This document shows positions 1 to 6,455 of a stretch of DNA of 9,605 bases, one piece after another. Numbering within the stretch: position 1 is the stretch's first letter; each line of letters starts with the position of its first letter. The notes beneath the pieces were generated by a model that worked only from the letters and a program-made list of their open reading frames with translations, was not told the origin of the DNA and made no database searches. Source of the DNA: Halococcaceae archaeon (GTDB taxonomy: Archaea > Halobacteriota > Halobacteria > Halobacteriales > Halalkalicoccaceae); contig SKWB01000202.1 of assembly GCA_007129135.1 (NCBI GenBank), positions 1-9,605 of the forward strand, given 5' to 3'. The translations under genes were made by a program, and so were the position numbers.

Positions 1-160
1 GACGACCGCCACGAACCCTTATGACCCGCTGGCGCGAGGGCGCTCGTGTGACGCGTCGAACGGACTGCCCTGCGGGAGCGACGACGGAGGGTGAGCAGCC
101 ACGACCGCCCCGCTGTCGGGCACGCCGGGGCGAACGCCGGGCACGACCCGGACTCGATCC
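1..160. other. Leader region before the HAD phosphatase gene, no confident gene
   Basis: I see no gene in this stretch that I can support. An AT-richer spot at 16-24 (ACCCTTATG) could be a weak TATA box for the + strand, placing a transcript start near 45-50. Read on the - strand the same bases give CATAAGGGT, which would suit a divergent gene starting just outside the left edge. A short + frame from ATG 21 (or GTG 48) runs to a TGA at 162-164 and overlaps the phosphatase start as ATGA. Its product is rich in Arg and Pro, unlike the acidic proteins of this genome, so I do not call it a gene. The first in-frame stop upstream of the phosphatase ATG is TGA at 92-94. Confidence 0.4.
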
Positions 161-949
161 ATGACCGGGACGGGCTTCCAGGCGGCGATCCTCGACTTGG
201 ATGGGACCGTCTACCGCGGAGACCGCCTCGTCCCCGGGGCGGATCGCGGCGTCAGGACGCTCCGCGAGCGCGGCATCGAGGTACTGTTTCTCACCAACAA
301 GGCGATCGCGCGCCGGGAGGACTACAGCGAGAAGCTCGCCGGCTTGGGTATCCCGGCAGGCCGCGAGGACGTCGTCAGCTCCGGCTGGGTGACCGCACGG
401 TACGTCCGCGAGCGCTACCCCGACGCTCGCGCGCTCGTCGTGGGCGAGCCGCCGCTCGTGTCCGAACTCGAGGCGGCGGGGATCGAGACGACCACGGACG
501 AACCCGGGGAGCTGCTCGTCGTATCGATGGATCGCGAGTTCACCTACCGAAAGCTCGACCTCGCGCTCCGGACCCTGGAGGAGGGGACCCCGTTCCTGGC
601 GACGAACCCCGACCGGACCTGCCCGACCGAGGACGGGGCGATCCCGGACGCCGCGGGGATGATCGGTGCCGTCGAGGGCGTGACGGGACGGACAGTCGAC
701 GTGCTCCTGGGAAAACCCTCCGAGACGATGCTAGAGACCGTTCTCGCCGGTCTGACGGCCGATCCGCGGGAGTGTCTCGTGATCGGGGATCGACTGGAGA
801 CCGACATCGCGATGGGCGAGCGCGCCGGGATGACGACCGTCCTGGTGCTCTCGGGCGTGACGGACCGTTCGACGCTCGCGGACAGCTCCGTGAGACCCGA
901 TCACGTCATCGACTCGATGGCCGCTATCGGCGACGTGCTCGACGGGTGA
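161..949 (+). CDS. HAD-superfamily IIA phosphatase (NagD/AraL type)
   Basis: This is a cytosolic sugar- or polyol-phosphate phosphatase of the HAD-IIA group (262 aa, typical length). Motif I is DLDGTV at residues 12-17, with D12 as nucleophile and D14 as acid/base. Motif II is the Thr-Asn pair at 45-46, motif III is Lys185 in LLGKPS, and motif IV is GDRLETD at 209-215. The C2 cap lies roughly at 75-180. After motif II many relatives read TNN, but here it is TNKAIARRED, a visible variant. The ATG at 161 puts DLDGT about 12 residues in, as usual, and the frame is closed upstream by TGA 92-94. No Shine-Dalgarno is visible. HAD-IIA enzymes include glycerol 3-phosphate phosphatases, such as the mycobacterial polar-head recycling enzyme and mammalian PGP. 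Next to a Ugp-type cluster, glycerol phosphate is therefore a reasonable but unproven substrate. It probably has its own transcript, since a clear promoter follows it. Confidence 0.9.
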   Translation: MTGTGFQAAILDLDGTVYRGDRLVPGADRGVRTLRERGIEVLFLTNKAIARREDYSEKLAGLGIPAGREDVVSSGWVTARYVRERYPDARALVVGEPPLVSELEAAGIETTTDEPGELLVVSMDREFTYRKLDLALRTLEEGTPFLATNPDRTCPTEDGAIPDAAGMIGAVEGVTGRTVDVLLGKPSETMLETVLAGLTADPRECLVIGDRLETDIAMGERAGMTTVLVLSGVTDRSTLADSSVRPDHVIDSMAAIGDVLDG

Positions 950-973
950 GCGGTTCGACCCGGTCTCCGTAGA

Positions 974-985
974 CCCACCGGTGGG
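974..985. promoter_or_regulatory. Perfect palindrome upstream of the transporter promoter
   Basis: CCCACCGGTGGG is a perfect 12-base inverted repeat, 24 bases after the phosphatase stop and 18 bases before the TATA box of the transporter cluster. The position suits an operator or activator site. It is followed by AAAACCCC rather than a T tract, so a role as terminator is less likely. The function is inferred from position only. Confidence 0.4.
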
Positions 986-1003
986 AAAACCCCTCTCTAG
1001 AGA

Positions 1004-1010
1004 TTTATAA
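1004..1010 (+). promoter_or_regulatory. TATA box of the ugp-like cluster
   Basis: TTTATAA stands out in a GC-rich region and matches the haloarchaeal TATA consensus. Transcription would start about 25-27 bases downstream, near 1032-1036, giving a leader of 15-20 bases before ATG 1052. A second, weaker box, CATAAGC at 1019-1025, is spaced so that it would give a leaderless transcript starting near 1050. Either one fits; the first is the better sequence match. Confidence 0.65.
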
Positions 1011-1051
1011 CGATAAGGCATAAGCCGATCCGCGCAGTACTCCCACCCGGC

Positions 1052-2413
1052 ATGGTATATAAAGGCACGGTTCGAGATGGCGTTTCACGGCGGCGTCTGC
1101 TCGCCGGAGTCGGGAGCGCGGCGATCGGCGCGGTAGCCGGCTGTCTCGGGGACGACGAGGACGGCGAGGTCGACACGGTCGAGGACGACGAACTGACCGT
1201 CTGGCACGCGATGGGCGGCGGGCTCGGGGAGGCGCTCGACGCGCTCGGGGAGGAGTTCGAAGCCGAGACCGACATCGAGGTCAACATGGAGTATCAGGGG
1301 AGCTACGAGGACACCCTGAACAGTTCGTTCAGCGCGATCGAGGCCGGCACCGTCCCCGAGGTCGTCCAGATCGACAGCCTCCACGCACGACAGATCCTCG
1401 ACACCGACGCGATGACGTCCGTCGAGGGAGTCTTGCCCGAGGACTACCCGTTCGACGACTTCCTCGAGCCGGTGACCGACTTCTTCGAGATCGACGGGGA
1501 GCTGTTCTCGCTCCCGTTCAACAACTCGAACGCGATCCTCTACTACAACAAGGACGTCTTCGAGGAGGCCGGGCTCGACCCGGAATCACCGCCGGAGACG
1601 CTGGGGGAGGTGATGGAGTACTCCCGCGAGATCGTCGACGCGGAGGCCGCCGACTACGGCATCACCTGGCCGAACCACGTCTGGTTCATCGAACACTGGT
1701 TCGCGCTCGCCGACCAGGAGATCGTCGACAACGAGAACGGCCGTGACGACGACCCGACGACGGTACACACCGAGACCGACACTGGCGAGGCGCTCTGGGA
1801 GTGGTGGCGCGAAATGAACCAGGACGACCTCTACACGAATCCGGGGATGGAGGCGTGGGACGAGGCGACCGAGATCTTCTACGGCGAGACCTCGGGGATG
1901 TTGCTCACCTCGACCGCCGCGGTCGCCGGTGCGATCAACGCGAGCGAGGAGCAGGGCTTCGAGCTCGGCACGGGCTACTACCCGGCACTGGACGATCGGA
2001 CGGGGGTCCCGATCGGTGGCGCGTCGTTCTGGGTGTTCGACGGTCTTTCGGAGGAACGCGAGGAGCAGGTGGGTGAGCTGCTGACGTTCCTCACGGAGCC
2101 GGAGCACCAGACCACCTGGCATCGGGACACGGGCTACTATCCCGTGCGCGAGACGGCCGTCGAGGAGCTCCAGGACGAGGGCTGGTTCGAGGACAGCCCC
2201 CACCACGGCACGGCGTTCGACCAGCTGCTCGAGAGCGAGTCGACGCCGGCGACGCTCCGGATGCTCGTCGGGCCCGCCAGACAGATTTCCGTCATCCTTC
2301 AGGAGGGCTCGGTCGACGTCTTCCAGGAGTCGGTCGAGCTCGACGAGGGGCTGGAGGACATGCGCGAGGAGGCCGAAGCGGAGCTCGAACGCTACGTCGA
2401 GGCACGGGGATAA
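1052..2413 (+). CDS. ugpB: UgpB-like glycerol-phosphate ABC transporter binding lipoprotein (paralog 1)
   Basis: This is the extracellular solute-binding protein of a CUT1-type ABC importer (453 aa). The signal has SRRRLL at 12-17 (Tat) and a lipobox V-A-G-C with the lipidated Cys at 31, followed by a short acidic linker. The mature part follows E. coli UgpB closely: WHAMGG near 51, GSYED around 83-87, PFNNSN then LYYNKD at 155-168, GLDPESPP at 174-181, IGGASFWV at 321-328 and WHRDTGYYP at 356-364. Aligned by eye to the known G3P contacts of UgpB (precursor numbers Y65, E89, S144, S270, G307, Y346, R397), this protein has Y85, S109, S159, S287, G323, Y362 and S413, so E89 and R397 are lost. 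The ligand-stacking Trp pair appears as W206 and W211. ATG 1052 is the only ATG or GTG in frame ahead of the Tat motif. It is first in the cluster, one base before the permease gene. Confidence 0.9.
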   Translation: MVYKGTVRDGVSRRRLLAGVGSAAIGAVAGCLGDDEDGEVDTVEDDELTVWHAMGGGLGEALDALGEEFEAETDIEVNMEYQGSYEDTLNSSFSAIEAGTVPEVVQIDSLHARQILDTDAMTSVEGVLPEDYPFDDFLEPVTDFFEIDGELFSLPFNNSNAILYYNKDVFEEAGLDPESPPETLGEVMEYSREIVDAEAADYGITWPNHVWFIEHWFALADQEIVDNENGRDDDPTTVHTETDTGEALWEWWREMNQDDLYTNPGMEAWDEATEIFYGETSGMLLTSTAAVAGAINASEEQGFELGTGYYPALDDRTGVPIGGASFWVFDGLSEEREEQVGELLTFLTEPEHQTTWHRDTGYYPVRETAVEELQDEGWFEDSPHHGTAFDQLLESESTPATLRMLVGPARQISVILQEGSVDVFQESVELDEGLEDMREEAEAELERYVEARG

Positions 2414-2414
2414 G

Positions 2415-3368
2415 ATGGGACAGCGCGAGATCTACGGCGAACGGGGGAGCGTCCTCGAGTCGCTGAAGGAGGGCCGAACCGGTGAGGCGATCGACCACTT
2501 CAGGGGAGGCCTCGCGGCGTATCTCCTCTTGCTCCCGACGCTGGTGGTCTCGCTCGTCTTCCTCTACTACCCGGCGCTCCGGGCGGTCGAACTGAGCCTC
2601 TACCAGACGCTCATGTTCGGCGCGCGACGGTCGTACGTCGGACTCGGCAACTACGTCTCGCTCGCGACCTCCTCGACGTACCAGTGGAGCGTGATCATTA
2701 CGGTCGTCTTCGCCGCGATCGTGGTCGTCGGCGTGATGGGGTTCTCGCTCGTCGTCTCCTTCCTCCTCCACGAAATCGAGATCGGGAAGTCGGCGTACCT
2801 GATCGCGGCGATCTGGCCGTACGCCCTGCCGCCGGCGGTCGCCGGAATCGTCTTCCTCTTTTTGATCCACCCGACGATCGGGATGTTCACGTCGGTGATC
2901 GAGGGGCTGACGCCGCTCACCGTCGACTGGTTCAGCCGTGGACGTCAGGCGTTTCTCGTCGTGACGATCGCGGTGATCTGGAAGCAGATCGGCTACAACG
3001 TCATCTTCATGATCGCGGGCATGAACAACGTCCCGAAGACACTCACCGAGGCCGCCGAACTCGACGGTGTGAGCCGGTGGAACCGCCTGCTCCGGATCTA
3101 CGTCCCGTTGATCTCCCCCACGCTGCTCTTTCTCGTCGTGATGAACACGATCTACGCGTTCTTCGGGACGTTCGCGTTCATCGACCTGATGACCCAGGGT
3201 GGTCCCGGCGGCGCGACGAACATCATGATCTTCGACCTGTATCGTAACGCGTTCGAGTTCAACAACCACGGGCTGGCGTCCGCGCAATCGGTGATCCTGT
3301 TCGCGATCGTGAGCGTCCTCATGTACGCGCAACTGCGCCTGTCCGACAGACACGTCCACTACGGCTAA
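2415..3368 (+). CDS. ugpA: ABC transporter permease, UgpA/MalF type
   Basis: One of two membrane subunits that form the import channel (317 aa). Six hydrophobic segments are visible at about residues 33-52, 92-117, 127-150, 178-200, 233-255 and 287-307, with a 30-residue cytoplasmic N-terminus. The coupling helix that docks on the ATPase is the EAA loop starting at E212 (EAAELDGVSRW, then PLISP at 231-235). The TQGGPGGAT loop at 260-268 is typical of this sugar and glycerol-phosphate permease group. The start ATG lies one base after the TAA of the binding-protein gene, so translation is probably coupled. UgpA is chosen over MalF because of the UgpB-like partner and the downstream phosphodiesterase; the permease sequence alone would not settle the substrate. 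Confidence 0.88.
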   Translation: MGQREIYGERGSVLESLKEGRTGEAIDHFRGGLAAYLLLLPTLVVSLVFLYYPALRAVELSLYQTLMFGARRSYVGLGNYVSLATSSTYQWSVIITVVFAAIVVVGVMGFSLVVSFLLHEIEIGKSAYLIAAIWPYALPPAVAGIVFLFLIHPTIGMFTSVIEGLTPLTVDWFSRGRQAFLVVTIAVIWKQIGYNVIFMIAGMNNVPKTLTEAAELDGVSRWNRLLRIYVPLISPTLLFLVVMNTIYAFFGTFAFIDLMTQGGPGGATNIMIFDLYRNAFEFNNHGLASAQSVILFAIVSVLMYAQLRLSDRHVHYG

Positions 3369-3370
3369 CC

Positions 3371-4249
3371 ATGAGCAAAACGACCGTCACCCGACACCTT
3401 CCCGACTCGATCACGCGAGCGGAGATAGACGGGACGCTCCGCTCCGATCGACTGTGGCTGCACGTCGGCCTGTTCCTCTCGGTGTTGCTCATGGCGCTGC
3501 CGCTGTTGCTCGCGTTCGTCATCAGCCTCCAGTCCCGGGGGGTGATCACGAGCGTCTCACAGCTCTCGTTCGACCGGGCCTTCGAGAACTACCGGGCCGT
3601 GCTGATCGATTACAACATGGGTCGGTACATGTTCAACTCGTTCGTCATGTCGATCGTCATCGTCGTCGGCAAGCTCGCGATCTCGCTACTGGCGGCGTTG
3701 GCGATCGTCTACTACCGATTCCCCTTCAAGAACTTCATGTTCATGGTCATCCTGCTCACGCTGATGCTACCCGTTCCGGTGCGGATCGTCCCGCTGTTCG
3801 AACTGGTCGCGGGGCTCGGCTGGGCGAACACGTTCCTCGCGCTCACCATTCCGTATCTGGCGAGCGCGACGACGGTGTTCCTCCTGCGCCAGCACTTCCT
3901 CTCGATTCCGGTCTCGCTCGTCGAGCAGGCGAAGCTTGACGGCATCGGGCCGATCAAGTTCCTCGTCTACGTCCTGATCCCGATGTCGAAGGGCATGATC
4001 GCCGGTGTCTGCGTGATCATGTTCATCTACGCCTGGAACCAGTACCTCTGGCCGCTGATCATCATCGACAGCCAGGAGATGCAGGTCTCACAGGTCGGGA
4101 TCCGGCTGCTCCAGGGCGTCGTCGAGACCGGCGACATAGCGTGGCCGATCGTGATGGCCGGCTCGATCGTCACGCTGATCCCACCCCTGCTCGTGCTCGT
4201 GTTGTTCCGACGACCGCTCCTCGAAACGTTCGGCGTCCAGCAGAAGTGA
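3371..4249 (+). CDS. ugpE: ABC transporter permease, UgpE/MalG type
   Basis: The second membrane subunit of the importer (292 aa). Hydrophobic segments are seen at about 31-52, 89-115, 121-143, 152-172, 208-230 and 257-280. The EAA-type loop is degenerate at its start: it reads VEQAKLDGIGPIKF from residue 184, keeping the A, the LDG and the later P (IPMSKG) but with Gln in place of the usual first Ala. The N-terminal 25 residues are polar and have no signal peptide. The ATG lies two bases after the preceding TAA and no Shine-Dalgarno is visible. It pairs with the UgpA-like subunit as a heterodimer, as in UgpAE and MalFG. Substrate identity is inferred from the operon. Confidence 0.88.
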   Translation: MSKTTVTRHLPDSITRAEIDGTLRSDRLWLHVGLFLSVLLMALPLLLAFVISLQSRGVITSVSQLSFDRAFENYRAVLIDYNMGRYMFNSFVMSIVIVVGKLAISLLAALAIVYYRFPFKNFMFMVILLTLMLPVPVRIVPLFELVAGLGWANTFLALTIPYLASATTVFLLRQHFLSIPVSLVEQAKLDGIGPIKFLVYVLIPMSKGMIAGVCVIMFIYAWNQYLWPLIIIDSQEMQVSQVGIRLLQGVVETGDIAWPIVMAGSIVTLIPPLLVLVLFRRPLLETFGVQQK

Positions 4250-4253
4250 TACC

Positions 4254-5405
4254 ATGACAACCATCACGCTCGAGAACGTCACGAAACGGTTCGAAGACGT
4301 CACCGCGGTCGAGTCGATCGACCTCGAGGTCGAAGACGGCGAGTTCCTCGTCGTCGTCGGACCCTCCGGCTGCGGAAAGTCGACGACGCTCCGGATGCTC
4401 GCGGGCCTCGAGTCCGTCTCGGAGGGACGGATCTACATCGGCGGTCGGGACGTCACCGGGCTCGATCCGAAGGACCGGAACGTCTCGATGGTGTTCCAGA
4501 ACTACGCGCTCTACCCCCACATGACCGCAGAGCGGAACATGACGTTCGGCATGAAGTCCGCGGGGTCGTTCTCGGACGACGAGATCGAACGCCGGGTCTC
4601 GGAGGCCGCGGAGACGCTCGGGATCGGCGACCTGCTGGCCCGGAAACCCGCGGAGCTCTCGGGGGGCGAGCGCCAGCGCGTCGCGCTCGGACGGGCACTG
4701 GTCCGGGACCCGGAGGTGTTCCTGATGGACGAACCCCTCTCGAACCTCGACGCGAAACTCCGCGTCCAGATGCGCGCCGAACTCGCCAAGCTCCACGGCG
4801 AACTGGAGACGACGACGGTGTACGTCACCCACGACCAGACGGAGGCGATGACCCTCGGCGACCGGGTGGTGGTGATGAACGACGGCGAAATCCAGCAGGT
4901 CGACACCGCCCAGTACCTCTATGACTACCCGAACAACCAGTTCGTCGCGGGGTTTATCGGTGAGCCGGCGATGAACATGGTCGGGGTCGAGGTCGAAGGG
5001 ACGGACGGGGAGACCGTCGTCTCGCACCCTGGCTTCCGGATCCGACTCCCGGAAACGGACGAGCTCCGACGGTTCGACGCCGGACGGGCAGTCCTCGGCG
5101 TTCGACCCGAGGACCTCTCGATCGTCGAGACCGACGGCGACGGGGCCGATACGTTCGTGGCGACGGTGACGGTGACCGAGCCGCTGGGCGACAGCCTGTT
5201 GCTCTACTGTGAGGTCGAGGGCGACGAGCTCCAGGTCCAGAGTGCACCCCGAAGCGCGATCGAGCCGGGGGATCCGGTCACCCTCACGGTCGACCGCGAT
5301 CGGCTTCACCTGTTCGACCGCGAGACGAGAGCCGCTGTGTATCACTCCGACGGGACGAGAGCACGTACACCGGAGGTCACGGCGACCGCCGAGACCGACG
5401 ACTGA
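4254..5405 (+). CDS. ugpC: ABC transporter ATPase, UgpC/MalK type
   Basis: The nucleotide-binding subunit that powers import (383 aa, usual for the MalK/UgpC class). The order is: Walker A GPSGCGKST at 36-44, Q-loop Q82 in VFQNYALYPHM, signature LSGGERQ at 135-141, Walker B VFLMDEP at 155-161, D-loop SNLD at 163-166, and switch H193 in VTHDQTEAMTLGDR. From about residue 238 a C-terminal OB/TOBE region follows (GVRPEDLSIV, then a beta-rich stretch), which in this class supports dimer contact and regulation. It ends in a short acidic tail. All catalytic residues are intact. GTGAT overlaps the preceding stop at 4245-4249, four bases before the ATG, and is a partial match to the anti-Shine-Dalgarno. 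MalK-type ATPases can be shared between importers, so it may also serve others. Confidence 0.93.
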   Translation: MTTITLENVTKRFEDVTAVESIDLEVEDGEFLVVVGPSGCGKSTTLRMLAGLESVSEGRIYIGGRDVTGLDPKDRNVSMVFQNYALYPHMTAERNMTFGMKSAGSFSDDEIERRVSEAAETLGIGDLLARKPAELSGGERQRVALGRALVRDPEVFLMDEPLSNLDAKLRVQMRAELAKLHGELETTTVYVTHDQTEAMTLGDRVVVMNDGEIQQVDTAQYLYDYPNNQFVAGFIGEPAMNMVGVEVEGTDGETVVSHPGFRIRLPETDELRRFDAGRAVLGVRPEDLSIVETDGDGADTFVATVTVTEPLGDSLLLYCEVEGDELQVQSAPRSAIEPGDPVTLTVDRDRLHLFDRETRAAVYHSDGTRARTPEVTATAETDD

Positions 5406-5408
5406 TCG

Positions 5409-6326
5409 ATGCGGGAGGTCCCCCCGTGGTCCCGTACCGACCGATCCCGCGGGACCGGCCGCGAGCGAGCGTCCGACCCCGTCCCGACGGTTCGAGGTGA
5501 CGACGCGTCCCCGCTCCCGAGACGCCAGGTGATCGTGGCGCTCGTCGGATCGACCCTCGCCGGCTGCACGACCGAACGATCGACGGAGGACCGACCGGAA
5601 CCACGGGTGATCGGCCACCGCGGCTGTGCGGCCGAGAACCCGGAGAACACGGTTCCTGCGGTCGAGGCGGCCTCCGAGGACGCCGACGCCGTCGAGGTCG
5701 ACGTCCGCCGGTGTGCCGGCGGCGAGCCGATCGTCTTTCACGACGAGACGCTCGATCGGCTCACCGACCGGAGCGGTCGGGTGGCGGACGCGGACTGTGA
5801 CGGACTCGTCCGGACGGAGGTTCTCGAGTCCGGGGAGAAGGTTCCGACGCTCCGCGAGGTGTTCGACGCGGTGCCCACGGACACCCCGGTCGTCCTCGAC
5901 CTCAAGGAGACCGGGCTGGCGAGGGAGGTGCTCGCGACCGTCGAGGAGTATCGGCACGACGTCCTCGTTTCGTCGTTCCTGCCGGCGGTTCTGGAGGAGG
6001 TCAGATCGATCGATCGCGGCGTCCCGACCGCGTACATCGTCCGGGAATCACGCAGGAACCGGCACCTGCGCCGGTTCGTTCCGGGGATCCCGGGACCGCC
6101 GTACTGGCCCGAGAACGTCGGCGGGATGCTCGAGACCGCCGTCGGATTGGGCTGTACCGCGATCCACCCACGCTACGAGCTCTGTCTCGGTACGGACCTC
6201 GTCGACCGGGCACACGACGCCGGGTTACGCGTCGAGGCGTGGACCGTCACGACCCGCGAGGAGGTCGACGCGCTCACGGCGGCAGGCGTCGATTCGGTGA
6301 TCAGCGACGTCTGCCGGGAACTGTAG
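5409..6326 (+). CDS. ugpQ: Glycerophosphodiester phosphodiesterase, predicted surface lipoprotein
   Basis: This enzyme hydrolyses glycerophosphodiesters to glycerol phosphate and an alcohol (305 aa). GDPD motifs are clear: HRG at 70-72 and NPENT at 77-81, E96 and D98 in VEVDVR, HDETLDR at 111-117, D164-L-K166, and AWTV at 277-280. H70 and H111 are the expected catalytic pair and E96 and D98 are metal ligands. The third metal position, usually Glu two residues before Lys, is Asp164 here. Residues 36-53 carry R38-R39, a hydrophobic stretch and a lipobox L-A-G-C with Cys53, so it is predicted to be Tat-exported and anchored outside. The n-region of about 37 residues is long, but ATG 5409 is the only ATG or GTG ahead of the Arg pair. 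E. coli UgpQ is cytosolic, so an exported version here resembles GlpQ in location. It lies three bases after the ATPase gene. Confidence 0.9.
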   Translation: MREVPPWSRTDRSRGTGRERASDPVPTVRGDDASPLPRRQVIVALVGSTLAGCTTERSTEDRPEPRVIGHRGCAAENPENTVPAVEAASEDADAVEVDVRRCAGGEPIVFHDETLDRLTDRSGRVADADCDGLVRTEVLESGEKVPTLREVFDAVPTDTPVVLDLKETGLAREVLATVEEYRHDVLVSSFLPAVLEEVRSIDRGVPTAYIVRESRRNRHLRRFVPGIPGPPYWPENVGGMLETAVGLGCTAIHPRYELCLGTDLVDRAHDAGLRVEAWTVTTREEVDALTAAGVDSVISDVCREL

Positions 6327-6455
6327 GCGGCTCCCGGTCCACCGATCGAGGAACCCTCCGCCGATCAGCGTCTATATACGTCACCGATCGGCTCCCCCGC
6401 CGAAGGTATCGTACCCCAGAAAGCTTTTTTACGCGTTCTCCACGATCTATCACGC
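6327..6455 (+). promoter_or_regulatory. Promoter region of the second binding-protein gene
   Basis: Two TATA-like boxes are visible. TTTTTTA at 6425-6431 is centred about 27 bases before ATG 6456 and would give a leaderless mRNA. CTATATACG at 6372-6380 would start transcription near 6400. The second box sits between CCGATC (6361-6366) and its inverted copy GATCGG (6386-6391). CACCGATCG also occurs twice, at 6340-6348 and 6382-6390. AAAGCTTT at 6420-6427 is palindromic. The T6 run could also act as a terminator for the upstream operon, since archaeal termination often uses T tracts. Confidence 0.55.

Larger units (their letters stand above)
1052..6326 (+). other. Predicted five-gene operon: binding protein, two permeases, ATPase, phosphodiesterase
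   Basis: Five genes on one strand are separated by only 1, 2, 4 and 3 bases, with one strong promoter in front (TATA at 1004-1010) and a gap of 129 bases after the last. The order is binding protein, UgpA-like, UgpE-like, UgpC-like and phosphodiesterase. E. coli has the same gene set in its ugpBAECQ operon, so the content and order are conserved. Co-transcription is inferred from spacing, not shown. Confidence 0.85.

Noticed and set aside
91..972. 293-codon + frame across the HAD phosphatase gene
   Set aside because: Its product is extremely Arg/Gly/Asp-rich with no domain, while the other frame holds all four HAD motifs.
1077..1079. ATG as a later start for the first binding-protein gene
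   Set aside because: It is out of frame with the protein, and a start here would not give the Tat and lipobox signal.
2292..3359. 355-codon open frame on the - strand opposite the first permease gene
   Set aside because: Same codon-mirror effect. The product is a monotonous Asp/Arg/Glu-rich string with no recognisable fold, opposite a clear six-segment permease.
4170..5957. 595-codon open frame on the - strand across the ATPase and phosphodiesterase genes
   Set aside because: It lies opposite genes with intact catalytic motifs. GC-rich codons such as GAC/GTC and GAG/CTC leave the antisense frame open, and the product shows no domain.
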